Source: an uncultured Tropicimonas sp.
GTDB lineage: Bacteria; Pseudomonadota; Alphaproteobacteria; Rhodobacterales; Rhodobacteraceae
DNA: 64,000 nt
Direction: 5' to 3'
Assembly: GCA_947495685.1 (NCBI GenBank)
Contig: CANLZY010000025.1
Location: forward strand, 25,706-89,705
Part shown: piece after piece, positions 9,086-17,917 of the stretch
How positions within the stretch are numbered: position 1 is the first letter of the stretch
How the letters are laid out: each line of letters begins with the position of its first letter
Notes under the pieces: model-generated
Seen by the model: only the letters and a program-made list of their open reading frames with translations
Told to the model about the DNA's origin: nothing
The model's database searches: none
Position numbers and translations under genes: made by a program

Positions 9086-10422
9086 GCGCGGTCTATCAGC
9101 TCCGGTGACATCTGGTTCGGAATGCCCTCAAACTGACAGATCGAGATCATCTGGTCGATCAGGAATATCGGCTGGTAGTTGGCGTAGATGTTTTCGATGG
9201 TCGGATACTTGACCTTCAGCAGATGGATCAGCGCGTCCTGATCCAGTGGCATCTTCCGCTTCTTGGCAACCATGGCAAAGATCTTGAGGAAATCCTCCTG
9301 GTCCGGGCCGTCGATCTTGATCTTGAAGAAGATCCGGCGCAGGGCCGCCTTGTCGAAGATCTCGTTGGGGTGGAAGTTGGTCGAGAAGATCACCAGCGTG
9401 TCGAACGGCACCTCGAATTTCTCGCCCGATTGCAGGGCAAGGATATCACGGTTTTCTTCCAGCGGAAGAATCCAGCGGTTGACCAGCGCCTGCGGCGGCT
9501 CGGTCTGTCGCCCAAGGTCGTCGACAATGAAGATGCCACCGGTGGACTTCAGCTGCATCGAGGCCTGGTAGGTCCGCGCGGTGGGGTTGTAGACAAGGTC
9601 CAGCATCGACAGCGAAAGTTCACCGCCGGTAATCACGGTTGGGCGCTCGCAACGAACATAGCGGGTGTCGAACTTGTTGCCGGTCCGCCGGAGGGAGTTC
9701 GGGTCGTCGACCTGTTCCTCGGCAGCAGAGTGCACGATTGGGTCGTAGACGGTGATGACCTGCCCGGCATATTCGATCGCGCGGGGAATGTAGATCTTGT
9801 CACCCAAAGCATCGCGAATGCCGTTGGAGATGGAGGATTTGCCGTTACCCGGGGGGCCGTACATCAGGATCGAACGACCGGCGGAGACTGCCGGCCCCAG
9901 TTGGTCCAGCAATGTCTTCGGCAGCACGAGGTGGCCCATTGCGCCGGTCAGCCGTTCCCGGCTGATCTGGATGTTTCGGATCGACTGGCGTTTGACCTGC
10001 TCGCCGTAGACTTCCAGCGGCACCGGCATCGCGCCATAATACTCGGATTGCGACAGCGCATCGAGCGCCCGGGCCTTGCCGGAATCGGTCAACCTGTAGC
10101 CCATTTCGCCGCCCGAATTGGCCAGCAATGTCCCGGTCGCCTCGACCAGTTTCTGGTCGCGGGCCTTGTCCACCAATTCCTGGGTGACCGGCACGGGCAG
10201 GCAGATCGCACGCGACAATTCGGTGACCATCTCGATGTTCTTGCGGAAAATCGTCTTCAGCAGGATGTCGCGCATCATCACCGCCGGCAACCGCATGTCG
10301 TCCAGCCGCCGTGGCGCGGGGGGCGCCATCACATTGCCAACATCGCCAACATCCATGTTCATGTCATCACCTGCCCGGTCTTCCCAAACAATTTGCCGAT
10401 TTCGCCCGGAATTCGACATCAA
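9043..10422 (-). CDS. AAA-family ATPase of unknown role
   Basis: 459 residues. A roughly 170-residue N-terminal region (DMRLPAVMMRDILLKTIFRKN, then a winged-helix-like part) precedes a single ATPase module with Walker A GPPGNGKS, Walker B-like FIVDDLG, a sensor segment VIFSTNFHPNEIFDKAALRR and an arginine finger region. Conserved aromatic/His-Pro motifs suggest a stand-alone AAA protein rather than a helicase or protease. It has no signal peptide or membrane helix. It lies near the tad pilus cluster but on the far side of a divergent membrane-protein gene, so a pilus link is only a guess. Start codon: two adjacent ATGs (MMSNS); a later Met (MNMDVGD) is also possible. Confidence 0.75.
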   Translation of the reverse strand: MMSNSGRNRQIVWEDRAGDDMNMDVGDVGNVMAPPAPRRLDDMRLPAVMMRDILLKTIFRKNIEMVTELSRAICLPVPVTQELVDKARDQKLVEATGTLLANSGGEMGYRLTDSGKARALDALSQSEYYGAMPVPLEVYGEQVKRQSIRNIQISRERLTGAMGHLVLPKTLLDQLGPAVSAGRSILMYGPPGNGKSSISNGIRDALGDKIYIPRAIEYAGQVITVYDPIVHSAAEEQVDDPNSLRRTGNKFDTRYVRCERPTVITGGELSLSMLDLVYNPTARTYQASMQLKSTGGIFIVDDLGRQTEPPQALVNRWILPLEENRDILALQSGEKFEVPFDTLVIFSTNFHPNEIFDKAALRRIFFKIKIDGPDQEDFLKIFAMVAKKRKMPLDQDALIHLLKVKYPTIENIYANYQPIFLIDQMISICQFEGIPNQMSPELIDRAWENMFVKEEHIEH

Positions 10423-10492
10423 CCTCTGCCATTCCGCAGACAGTGGAAAAGATGCCGTGGTATTGTGGCCAAAAAATGGAAAGAGAGCAGTG

Positions 10493-12103
10493 ATGCAAAG
10501 ACAGGGTGCCGCGATGTACGGCGGGTTTCTGATCGTGGTCTGGGCCGTCCTTGGGGGAGTGCTGATGTTGAAGGGCGGGCTCTACATCGCCAAGCACGAA
10601 GGCGATACGATGCATCTGATCGACATCGTTCTGCGCCAGGCGCAGGGCGAGTGGCCGCATCTAGACATCGCAACGCCCATCGGGTTCCTGGCGACGGCAC
10701 CGATTGCGCTGTTCGTCCACTTCGGGTGGGGCGTCGGCATGTCGATGCTGGCGGCGCAGGTGCTGGTTGCGGCGCTTCTGGTGCCGGCCATCTGGTGGGT
10801 CGGCGCATCACGCCTTCAAACGGGCTGGGCGATGGTGTTCGGGGCCTTGTGCCTGGGGCTTTCCATGGCGTTGGTCCACGGAGAATCCCAACCTTCGATT
10901 TCTGTTTCCATGCACTACAACCGTTGGGCCTGGGCGTTGGCGTTTCTGGCGATATCGGTGGCGTTGTTGCCGTCCCTCAACCGGCGCAACGCGGTGGCGG
11001 ACGGTATGGTACTGGGGCTGGCGATAGCGGCCCTTGCGCTGATCAAGGTCACCTACGTGGCAGCCTTCCTGCCGCCGATCCTGTTGGCGCTTGTTCTGCG
11101 GCGGGACTGGACCGCGATCGGCGTCGCCCTGGGGGCCGGCCTGGTGGTGATTGTCGTTGTAACCTTGACCGCAGGCCTAGATTTCTGGGGCGCCTACCTG
11201 AACGATCTGCTGACGGTGGTTCATTCTGAAACCCGGCCGCAGCCGGGACATGCCCTCAAGGGCGTGATCGCGGCGCCCGCATACCTGGGCGGGTCTTTTG
11301 CGGCCATCGTCTCGGTGATGCTGCTACGTCAGGCAGGCCGCAGCAACGAAGGACTGGTCTTGCTGTTGCTGATCCCCGGCTTTTTCTATGTGACGTACCA
11401 GAACTTCGGCAATGACCCGCAATGGCTGTACCTGCTGGGCGTGTTGCTGTTTGCGCTGCGTCCGGCCGCAGGGACAACCAACCCGATGGGATGGGACATG
11501 CGGCAGGCGCTGTCGCTGGCCGGGTGTGCGGTCTTCATGTTGGGCCTGCCATCGGCCTTGAACCTGGCCTTCAGCCCCTTCCGCCACCTCGCCACCGCCG
11601 AGGCGGAGTACGGGCCGATGTTTCCGCGCTCGGACCCGCATGGCGACATCCACGTTCTGACGGCGCGGAACAATCAACCGACCGGTACAATTCGGCAGCC
11701 GATCATCGGGCTCGACCGGCCTGCGGACCCGGACGATGTCCCGACACTGTTGCTTGGGCAACCGTTGCCCGAATGTGATCTGGCGGGTGGCACGATCACG
11801 GTCTTCGACGGAATGGCGCGCGACCTGGAGGCGGCGGGCTATGGCGGCACGGCGCTGTTCGGAGCCGACCTGTTGACGAGCTACTGGTTGTTCGGGGATT
11901 TTCAGCCTTTGCGCGGCGCGGCACCGTGGCGGTATGACGGACTGCCGGGTGTGCAGGACGCCACACATCTGTTGGTGCCGCTGTGCCCGTTGGACAGGCG
12001 TTCACGCGCAGGAGTGGTCAAGGCGTTCGAGGAGGGCGGATACCGCTTGAGCGAGGTGCGCCGGAACGACGTCTATGTGCTGCTGGAGATCTCGGCGCCC
12101 TGA
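10493..12103 (+). CDS. Polytopic membrane protein with C-terminal soluble domain, function unknown
   Basis: 536 residues. ATG 10493 follows a purine-rich AAAGAGAG about 7 bases upstream; the frame also runs further 5' inside the divergent ATPase gene, which is rejected. The N-terminal 350 residues contain about 9-10 hydrophobic helices with short loops. The remaining ~185 residues are soluble (SPFRHLATAEAEYGPMFPR to the end). The topology resembles glycosyltransferase-C or O-antigen-type membrane proteins, including an early periplasmic loop with acidic residues (HEGDTMH), but I see no clear GT39/GT83 signature and do not assign a function. It is the only + strand gene among the - strand genes from 4.5 to 24 kb and converges on the prepilin peptidase with a 7-base gap. 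Confidence 0.7.
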   Translation: MQRQGAAMYGGFLIVVWAVLGGVLMLKGGLYIAKHEGDTMHLIDIVLRQAQGEWPHLDIATPIGFLATAPIALFVHFGWGVGMSMLAAQVLVAALLVPAIWWVGASRLQTGWAMVFGALCLGLSMALVHGESQPSISVSMHYNRWAWALAFLAISVALLPSLNRRNAVADGMVLGLAIAALALIKVTYVAAFLPPILLALVLRRDWTAIGVALGAGLVVIVVVTLTAGLDFWGAYLNDLLTVVHSETRPQPGHALKGVIAAPAYLGGSFAAIVSVMLLRQAGRSNEGLVLLLLIPGFFYVTYQNFGNDPQWLYLLGVLLFALRPAAGTTNPMGWDMRQALSLAGCAVFMLGLPSALNLAFSPFRHLATAEAEYGPMFPRSDPHGDIHVLTARNNQPTGTIRQPIIGLDRPADPDDVPTLLLGQPLPECDLAGGTITVFDGMARDLEAAGYGGTALFGADLLTSYWLFGDFQPLRGAAPWRYDGLPGVQDATHLLVPLCPLDRRSRAGVVKAFEEGGYRLSEVRRNDVYVLLEISAP

Positions 12104-12110
12104 CAGGAGA

Positions 12111-12611
12111 TCAGGATCCGTACACCGCGCCCAGCAGCAGATAGGCGGTCAGCATCCAGCCAAGCGCAAGGCCCATCGGAAAGTCGCGACGGGTCCAGCT
12201 TTGCCACTCCGGTGTGGCCGCCCGCACTGCGGGAATCGCGCGCAGGGTACGATGCACGACCAAAGCTGCAAGCGCGGTGCCAACATAGATGTAGCAAAAC
12301 GTCGACACGTCCCCGAGGGCCACGAAGGGTGCCATGACGGCGGCGAACTTGGCGTCGCCCGCGCCCATTGCCCCCATGCTGCTGAGCGCGAACCCGATCG
12401 CCAGAACCACCACAAGATGCAGCCATTGCCATGCGTAGGTTTCAAACGGGAGTGCGATCGGCCCAACAAGGGCATAGACCGCGAACAGGGCCATGACGGC
12501 CTTGTTCGGGATCTTCATGCGAGCCATGTCGTTCCATGCAACCCACAGCCCGATGGGCGCGACAAAGGGCAGGAACCACATCGCCGCGTGGGCGGGAATA
12601 TCCAGCGTCAT
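12111..12611 (-). CDS. cpaA: A24-family prepilin peptidase (TadV/CpaA)
   Basis: 166 residues, short-type leader peptidase without the N-methylase domain, as in Tad systems. The two catalytic aspartates are visible: one in WNDMARMKIPN after the first helix, the other in the GxGD motif (MGAGDAKF). Five to six hydrophobic segments place it in the inner membrane, where it cleaves the positively charged leader of Flp prepilins before the hydrophobic helix. It is the last gene of the tad cluster, 7 bases after the preceding TPR gene, in the same direction. Confidence 0.93.
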   Translation of the reverse strand: MTLDIPAHAAMWFLPFVAPIGLWVAWNDMARMKIPNKAVMALFAVYALVGPIALPFETYAWQWLHLVVVLAIGFALSSMGAMGAGDAKFAAVMAPFVALGDVSTFCYIYVGTALAALVVHRTLRAIPAVRAATPEWQSWTRRDFPMGLALGWMLTAYLLLGAVYGS

Positions 12612-12618
12612 GTCTGGC

Positions 12619-13467
12619 TCAGTTGGCCTCGAGCGCGTTCAGGCTGTGAATGGCGGCATCGAAATGCTGCGGATGCGTGTCGATGGCGTCCTGCAGCAGC
12701 GACTTACCCATGGTGACATCGCCCTGCTTGATTGCCGCCAGCGCCAGCGTGTGCAGCAATTGAGCCCGTTCCGTCTGGTTCACCTCGATGATCGGCATCT
12801 GGTAGTTGCGCTGTGCGCCGCGGGCCAGAACCAGGTTGTTCTTGGCCGTGAACAGCTTGGGTTCGTACTGGATTGCCTCGCCAAACAGCCGCTCGGCCTC
12901 GCGATAGTCGCCGCGGGACAGCTTGGAATAGCCCCAGTTGTTCAGCGTGCTGGCCGGCCGGGTGGTCAGGCCAACGGCGGTTTCATAGAAACTGTCGGCC
13001 TTCTTCCATTCCTTGTTGCCGTCGGCGATCATTGCCTCGAGCTTGTAACGCTTGAAGGTTTCATAGGTCGGCGGAACGCTGTCCAGCGTTGCCTCGGCCT
13101 TGTCCCAGTTTCCGGCCCGGATCAGCGCGTCGGCATACCCGACCTTGTCGGCGACCGTGGATTCGGGATGCCCGACAACCTTGGCCCACGCCGCGGCTGC
13201 CTCGGTGTTCTGCTTGGCTCGCACCAAGCTCATGGCCAGGTTGCGTTGCAGGTCGAGCCGGTCAGGATATTCTGCCGAGGTGCGTTTGAAATAGGCCACC
13301 GATTCATTTGGGTCGGCCACGGTCAACATGATGTCGCTGAGATTATTGTCGTCGATCGCGTTCACGCTCTGGATCGCGCGGTCAACCTCGCTGTCGGTTT
13401 CTTTTTGACAGGCGGTAAGTGCCAGCGCGCTGCCAAGGCACAGCGTAACAAGAATTGGGTGGCGCAT
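12619..13467 (-). CDS. TPR-repeat lipoprotein of the tad cluster (TadD-like)
   Basis: 282 residues. Signal peptide with lipobox LTAC: cleavage before Cys20 predicts an outer- or inner-membrane-anchored periplasmic lipoprotein. At least five tetratricopeptide repeats follow, with recognisable positions such as LQRNLAMSLVRAKQNTEAAAAWAKV, NNWGYSKLSRGDYREAERLFGEA and HTLALAAIKQGDV. TadD proteins are TPR lipoproteins thought to help secretin assembly or localisation. The second TPR lipoprotein lies just upstream, 28 bases away. Which of the two is the functional TadD cannot be decided from sequence alone. Confidence 0.85.
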   Translation of the reverse strand: MRHPILVTLCLGSALALTACQKETDSEVDRAIQSVNAIDDNNLSDIMLTVADPNESVAYFKRTSAEYPDRLDLQRNLAMSLVRAKQNTEAAAAWAKVVGHPESTVADKVGYADALIRAGNWDKAEATLDSVPPTYETFKRYKLEAMIADGNKEWKKADSFYETAVGLTTRPASTLNNWGYSKLSRGDYREAERLFGEAIQYEPKLFTAKNNLVLARGAQRNYQMPIIEVNQTERAQLLHTLALAAIKQGDVTMGKSLLQDAIDTHPQHFDAAIHSLNALEAN

Positions 13468-13495
13468 TTTTGCGTCCTTTGCTGCTCGGTCTGCC

Positions 13496-14062
13496 TCAGG
13501 GTGTGCTTAGAATGCGGTATTGCCCGCTTCCCCTGCGCACCAGTTCGAATTCTGTGTTGTTTTCTGCAGTGTAGGCCGGATTCTGGATTTTTGCGAGCGC
13601 ACCCTGCAGGTTTTTGCGGATTTCGGCACTTTCGCCACTGTCCAGAGCGAATGCGATGCGGAACACGCGGGCCGCTTCGCCGGTTTCTCCCTGTTCCATC
13701 AGCACCACGCCCAGGTTGTTCCAGGCCGCGGCAAATTCTTCGTCCTTTTCCGTGGCACGGCGCAGCATGCGCTCGGCCTGTCCGAGGCGGCCGAGTTTCA
13801 GGTTGGCCGAGCCGATTGCCGACAAGACATCCGCCGTCAGCCCGTGATCGCCCGCGGCGCGAAGGTATTCCTTCAAAGCCAGCTCATATTCACCCGCAGC
13901 CATCATCCGGTGCCCGACAATCAGACCGTCCACGGCATCATCCACGCCTTCAACGCCGCGCGGGAGCGGGGGGCCCTGGTTCAACGCCTCAAGCCGCGGA
14001 TCTTCGGCACAGCCGGACACGGCCAGGCACAATGCAGTCAGCAGCAGGGGCAGGCGGAACAT
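13496..14062 (-). CDS. tadD: TPR-repeat lipoprotein TadD
   Basis: 188 residues from ATG 14062 (MFRLPLLLTALCLAVSGC), a lipoprotein signal with lipobox VSGC. Three TPR units are visible: GHRMMAAGEYELALKEYLRA, ADVLSAIGSANLKLGRLGQAERMLRRA and AAWNNLGVVLMEQGETGEAARVF. The position after tadC and the length fit TadD of alphaproteobacterial tad operons. The open frame extends 52 codons upstream, but that segment lacks similarity to a signal peptide. It is separated from tadC by about 400 bases containing a hairpin, so it may have its own promoter. Confidence 0.85.
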   Translation of the reverse strand: MFRLPLLLTALCLAVSGCAEDPRLEALNQGPPLPRGVEGVDDAVDGLIVGHRMMAAGEYELALKEYLRAAGDHGLTADVLSAIGSANLKLGRLGQAERMLRRATEKDEEFAAAWNNLGVVLMEQGETGEAARVFRIAFALDSGESAEIRKNLQGALAKIQNPAYTAENNTEFELVRRGSGQYRILSTP

Positions 14063-14459
14063 GAAAGGCCTCGAATGCGGGTGGCAAGGGGTCGTCGCAG
14101 TCTTGCCGGAAGCCGCTCGTCGCGAAAGGGCGGAGCGATGGGCACGCAACGGTTGTCCCCGATGTGTGGCAAAACCGACTCCCCCATACCGACGCATCGC
14201 TGAAATGGACCTCAACATTCGGGCTCGAAGACCGCGCTGCGGTGTATCAGGTCTGCAAACCTGTTTGCGACACTCTCACCCTATCGCACAGTTTGGCTGC
14301 AATGGCGGGTCTCCTGGGGCCTTGATGGCGCGGCCTCCCCGATCCATCTGGCTCAAGGACAAAGCTCGACCCGCAGACTGGCTGCGGGTCGATAGGGTTT
14401 CAGGACGGTATGCAGGAGACCTGAGTTCTGCGAAGCCGATGCCGCCTGGTCCGGGTCGC
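14063..14459. other. Gene-free stretch between tadD and tadC
   Basis: About 400 bases without a convincing coding sequence. It holds the tadC-side hairpin at 14367-14391. The remaining ~300 bases next to tadD (14063-14366) presumably carry a promoter for the two TPR genes and the prepilin peptidase. I cannot identify -35/-10 hexamers with confidence. The stretch 14219-14300 is less GC-rich than the surrounding genes. Confidence 0.45.
14367..14391 (-). terminator. Hairpin downstream of tadC
   Basis: Perfect 10-bp stem CGACCCGCAG / CTGCGGGTCG with a 5-base loop, 68 bases after the tadC stop on the - strand. The following - strand bases (AGCTTTGTCC) give only a weak T-run, so it may act as a terminator or as a 3'-end stabiliser rather than a classical Rho-independent terminator. 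Confidence 0.5.
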
Positions 14460-15461
14460 TCAGAAGTTCGAGGCGTTCAGGGTCGTGTAAATCTCGTAAA
14501 CTGACGGGCCGATCAGGATGATCAGCAGCGGCGGCACCGTGAACATCATCGTGCCGAGTGTCAGCTTGGTTGGCAGAACGTTTGCCTTTTCCTCCGCCCG
14601 CATGACCCGCTTGTCGCGCATCTCGGCGGCGTAGACCCGCAGGGCCTCGGCGATGGAGGTGCCGAAACTGGCGGACTGGATCAGAACGGTCACGAAGGAG
14701 GCAATGTCAGGAACACCGCAACGTTCAGCCATATCCTTGAGAACCTGTACTTTCTCCTTGCCGGCCTTCATCTCGTGGGCGACCATCTCGAATTCTTCAG
14801 CAAGGGCGGGAAATCCGGCCTGCAACTCCTTGGACACCCTGATGATCGATTGCTCAAGGGATTGTCCGGCCTCGACACAGACCAGCATCATGTCGAGCGA
14901 GTCCGGGAAGCCGTTTGTGATCTCCTGCTGGCGGGCCTGAAGGCGGCGGTTCACCCAGTATTTCGGCAGGTAATACCCCACCGACCCGGGAAGGATGATC
15001 GACAGGACAATCGCCTGGGTTGTGACTTCGCCAGTGGTTGACGAGACAATGGCGTAGAGGATGCCAAGTACCAGAAAGCCGATTCCGAGTGCAAACTGGG
15101 CGAAGTGATAGGTGCGGACCGCCGATTTCGATCTATAGCCGGCCTGAAGCATCTTCAGCCGTGCCGAGGACATCTCCACTTCGTCTTGAGGTTCCAGGAA
15201 GTTGGCGAATTTGTCGAGCTTCTGGGCGCGGCCGTTGGAATAGCGGAGCGACTTCTTCGCATCCTTGCCGGCGGCGCTCGCCAAACGCCCAGAACCCTTG
15301 TTCTGGGCCTTGAGCTTGTCCAGCGGGTCCTCCTGTTTTCGCAGGAAGATCGGCAGCGTCAGGGTGATCAGGAGAATCCCCAGCACACCCACGGCATAAA
15401 GCGGTCCGAGTTCGCCAAACCGGTTGATCAGCCAGTCGTTTGCGTTGGTCAGGAATTCCAT
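14460..15461 (-). CDS. tadC: Tad pilus inner-membrane platform protein TadC
   Basis: 333 residues. N-terminal transmembrane helix (LGPLYAVGVLGILLITLTLPIFL), a charged cytoplasmic region, two more helices around residues 120-165, then a type II secretion F-like domain with FPDSLDMMLVCVEAGQSLEQSI and FGTSIAEALRVYAAEMRDKR, and a final helix. TadC pairs with TadB as the GspF-like platform that couples the TadA ATPase to Flp assembly. It is 9 bases downstream of tadB in the same direction, the usual A-B-C order. Confidence 0.95.
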   Translation of the reverse strand: MEFLTNANDWLINRFGELGPLYAVGVLGILLITLTLPIFLRKQEDPLDKLKAQNKGSGRLASAAGKDAKKSLRYSNGRAQKLDKFANFLEPQDEVEMSSARLKMLQAGYRSKSAVRTYHFAQFALGIGFLVLGILYAIVSSTTGEVTTQAIVLSIILPGSVGYYLPKYWVNRRLQARQQEITNGFPDSLDMMLVCVEAGQSLEQSIIRVSKELQAGFPALAEEFEMVAHEMKAGKEKVQVLKDMAERCGVPDIASFVTVLIQSASFGTSIAEALRVYAAEMRDKRVMRAEEKANVLPTKLTLGTMMFTVPPLLIILIGPSVYEIYTTLNASNF

Positions 15462-15470
15462 GGAGGGACC

Positions 15471-16439
15471 TCAGACTTTGATGTTCACCATGATCTTCAT
15501 GAAGATCACGTTTACGAGCAGGAATGTTCCAACAACAAGACAGGCCGGGATGAAGACAGATGTGTCTTTGACCTTGTCGTAATAGTTGGGCTGGATGACC
15601 TGGATTGTCACAAGCGCCAGGATCGGGAAGACGGACAGGAACATGCCGGACCACTTGGCTTCGGCCGTGATGGCCTTGACCCGCCGGAACAGCTTGAAAC
15701 GGGCCCGGATGACTTTGGCCAGACCGTCAAGAATCTCCGCCAGGTTGCCGCCCGATTGCTGCTGGATCGTGACTGCTACGGCAAGGAAGCGAAGGTCCTG
15801 CATGTCCATCCGTTCGGCCAACGATTTCAGGCTTTCAGAAATGTCGCGGCCATAGGCGCTTTCATCGGCAATCATCCCGAATTCGCTTCCCAGGGGATCA
15901 GACACTTCGCGGGCAACAATGTTGACGGCCGAGGAGAACGGGTGACCGACGCGCAGGCTTCGCACCATGAGTTCCACCGCGTCGGGCAGTTGTTCCTCGA
16001 TCAGCGACAGGCGTTTCTTGGCCTTGCCGTTGATCCACATGTAGACCCCGCCAACTCCCATCGCCAGGGAGACGACAATTCGCACAGCCAGTCCGGCATC
16101 GGTGCCCACGGTCAGGCCGACGAATGCGACACCGGCCAGCACAATCATCACAAGGATCAACTGGCTGGGAGAAAAGGCAATGTTCGCCTTCTGCGCCTTG
16201 TCGGCCAGGATCGAGTAGAGCGGGATGCCCTTGGAATTCATGTGCTGGGACATTTCCTTGCGGAGTTGTTCCAGCACTTCTTCGCGTGCTCCGCCCTTTT
16301 CGAGCAGTTCCAGGCGACGGTTGACCTTGCTGTTCAGGCTGATCGATTTGCCGAAGGCAGTCAGGTAGATGCCTTCGACCAGGACCAGGACAGCCACGAA
16401 GATAAGGCCATAGATGAGCGGTTCGGCAGAGATTTCCAT
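15471..16439 (-). CDS. tadB: Tad pilus inner-membrane platform protein TadB
   Basis: 322 residues. N-terminal helix (PLIYGLIFVAVLVLVEGIYL), then two helices near residues 95-135, a GspF-like segment LPDAVELMVRSLRVGHPFSSAVN with GSEFGMIADESAYGRDISESL, and C-terminal helices. This is the standard TadB layout; with TadC it forms the hetero-oligomeric platform for Flp pili. The start codon lies 6 bases after the tadA stop. Confidence 0.95.
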   Translation of the reverse strand: MEISAEPLIYGLIFVAVLVLVEGIYLTAFGKSISLNSKVNRRLELLEKGGAREEVLEQLRKEMSQHMNSKGIPLYSILADKAQKANIAFSPSQLILVMIVLAGVAFVGLTVGTDAGLAVRIVVSLAMGVGGVYMWINGKAKKRLSLIEEQLPDAVELMVRSLRVGHPFSSAVNIVAREVSDPLGSEFGMIADESAYGRDISESLKSLAERMDMQDLRFLAVAVTIQQQSGGNLAEILDGLAKVIRARFKLFRRVKAITAEAKWSGMFLSVFPILALVTIQVIQPNYYDKVKDTSVFIPACLVVGTFLLVNVIFMKIMVNIKV

Positions 16440-16445
16440 GCGATT

Positions 16446-17885
16446 TCAGTCCCCGACAATGGGTTCGTAGATCGACGCAGGCAGGTTGTAACCCCACTGC
16501 TTGAACCGATCCGAATAAAACGACCGCACGCCGGTGGCGTTGAAGCGGCCGAGGATCTTGCCATCTGGCTGGAGGCCCAGACGCTCGTAGCGGAACACTT
16601 CCTGCATCGAGATGACTTCGCCCTCCATCCCGGTGATCTCGGTGATGGAAACCATCCGCCGCGAGCCGTCCTGGAGGCGTGACGCCTGGACGATGAGGTT
16701 GACGGCGCTGGCGATCTGGCTGCGCACAGCCTTCAGCGGCATCTCGATCCCGGCCATGGCGATCATGTTCTCAAGGCGGCTGACAGCGTCCCGCGCCGAG
16801 TTGGCGTGGATCGTCGTCATCGAGCCGTCGTGGCCGGTGTTCATCGCCTGAAGCATGTCGATGACTTCTTCGCCGCGAGTCTCGCCGACGATAATCCGGT
16901 CCGGGCGCATCCGCAGGGCGTTCTTCAGACAATCCCGTTGACTGACGCTACCCTTGCCCTCGACGTTGGCCGGCCGGCTTTCCATTCGGCCGACGTGGAT
17001 CTGCTGCAGCTGGAGTTCAGCCGTGTCCTCGATGGTCAGGATGCGTTCCGAATTGTCGATGAAGCCCGACAGCGCGTTCAACGTCGTCGTCTTGCCCGAA
17101 CCGGTACCGCCAGAGACGATCACGTTCAGACGACAGGCGACCGCGGCCTGAAGGTAGGCGGCCATTTCCTCGGTGAAAGCTCCGAACTTTACCAGTTCGT
17201 CGATTCCCAGTTTGTCCTTTTTGAACTTTCGGATCGAGACCAGCGACCCATCAACGGCAATTGGTGGAACCATTGCGTTGAAGCGCGACCCGTCGGCCAG
17301 TCGAGCGTCGACATATGGGTTGGATTCATCGACGCGCCGGCCAACAGCCGAGACGATCTTGTCGATGATCCGAAGCAGGTGCCGTTCGTCCTTGAAGGTG
17401 ATGTCCGAAATTTCCAGCTTGCCCGCCCGCTCGATAAAGATCTGTTGCGGGCCGTTCACCAGGATGTCGTTGATCGTTTCGTCTTTCAGCAGCGGTTCAA
17501 GTGGGCCCAGCCCGGTCACCTCGTCGAACAGGTCCTGGTGCAGTGCCGCGCGTTCTTCCTTGTTCAGAACGACGGACATCTCGTCCAGGCTTTCGGTGGC
17601 GATCGCGACGATTTCCTGCTTGAGCTCCTGGTCCGAGGCGGTCTCGAGGGCGGCAAGGTTCAGGTTGTCGAGCAGCACCTTGTGCAGTTCGAGCTTGATT
17701 TCTGCCAACCGTTCCTTGCGCTTCTTTTCCTTGTCGCCCGGCGCGGCGCGGGCTGGGGCCGGGGGGACGTTCGCGGCTGCCTTGCGGCCCGCGCGCTCCG
17801 TCTCAGGCGCCGGCGCGACCCGCTCTGTCCGGACAGGGGCTGCTTGCGCAGGGGCGCTGGCAGGTTTCTTGTAGCGTGAAAACAT
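16446..17885 (-). CDS. tadA: Tad pilus assembly/secretion ATPase TadA (CpaF)
   Basis: 479 residues. After a Pro/Ala-rich N-terminal linker and a helical domain, the PilT/VirB11-type ATPase core is intact: Walker [12 protein letters not shown], Asp-box [11 protein letters not shown], Walker [12 protein letters not shown] and His-box [16 protein letters not shown]. TadA hexamers hydrolyse ATP in the cytoplasm to power Flp pilus assembly (and retraction in related systems) through TadB/TadC. It is 32 bases downstream of cpaE and 6 bases upstream of tadB, clearly one operon. Confidence 0.97.
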   Translation of the reverse strand: MFSRYKKPASAPAQAAPVRTERVAPAPETERAGRKAAANVPPAPARAAPGDKEKKRKERLAEIKLELHKVLLDNLNLAALETASDQELKQEIVAIATESLDEMSVVLNKEERAALHQDLFDEVTGLGPLEPLLKDETINDILVNGPQQIFIERAGKLEISDITFKDERHLLRIIDKIVSAVGRRVDESNPYVDARLADGSRFNAMVPPIAVDGSLVSIRKFKKDKLGIDELVKFGAFTEEMAAYLQAAVACRLNVIVSGGTGSGKTTTLNALSGFIDNSERILTIEDTAELQLQQIHVGRMESRPANVEGKGSVSQRDCLKNALRMRPDRIIVGETRGEEVIDMLQAMNTGHDGSMTTIHANSARDAVSRLENMIAMAGIEMPLKAVRSQIASAVNLIVQASRLQDGSRRMVSITEITGMEGEVISMQEVFRYERLGLQPDGKILGRFNATGVRSFYSDRFKQWGYNLPASIYEPIVGD

Positions 17886-17917
17886 ATCCTGACCTTCTTC
17901 CTAAAACTCGCGGAAAT

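Noticed and set aside
9223..11229. Long + strand open frame of 668 codons
   Set aside because: It lies antisense to the AAA ATPase and out of frame with the membrane protein; composition is that of a shadow frame in high-GC DNA and no motif is recognisable.
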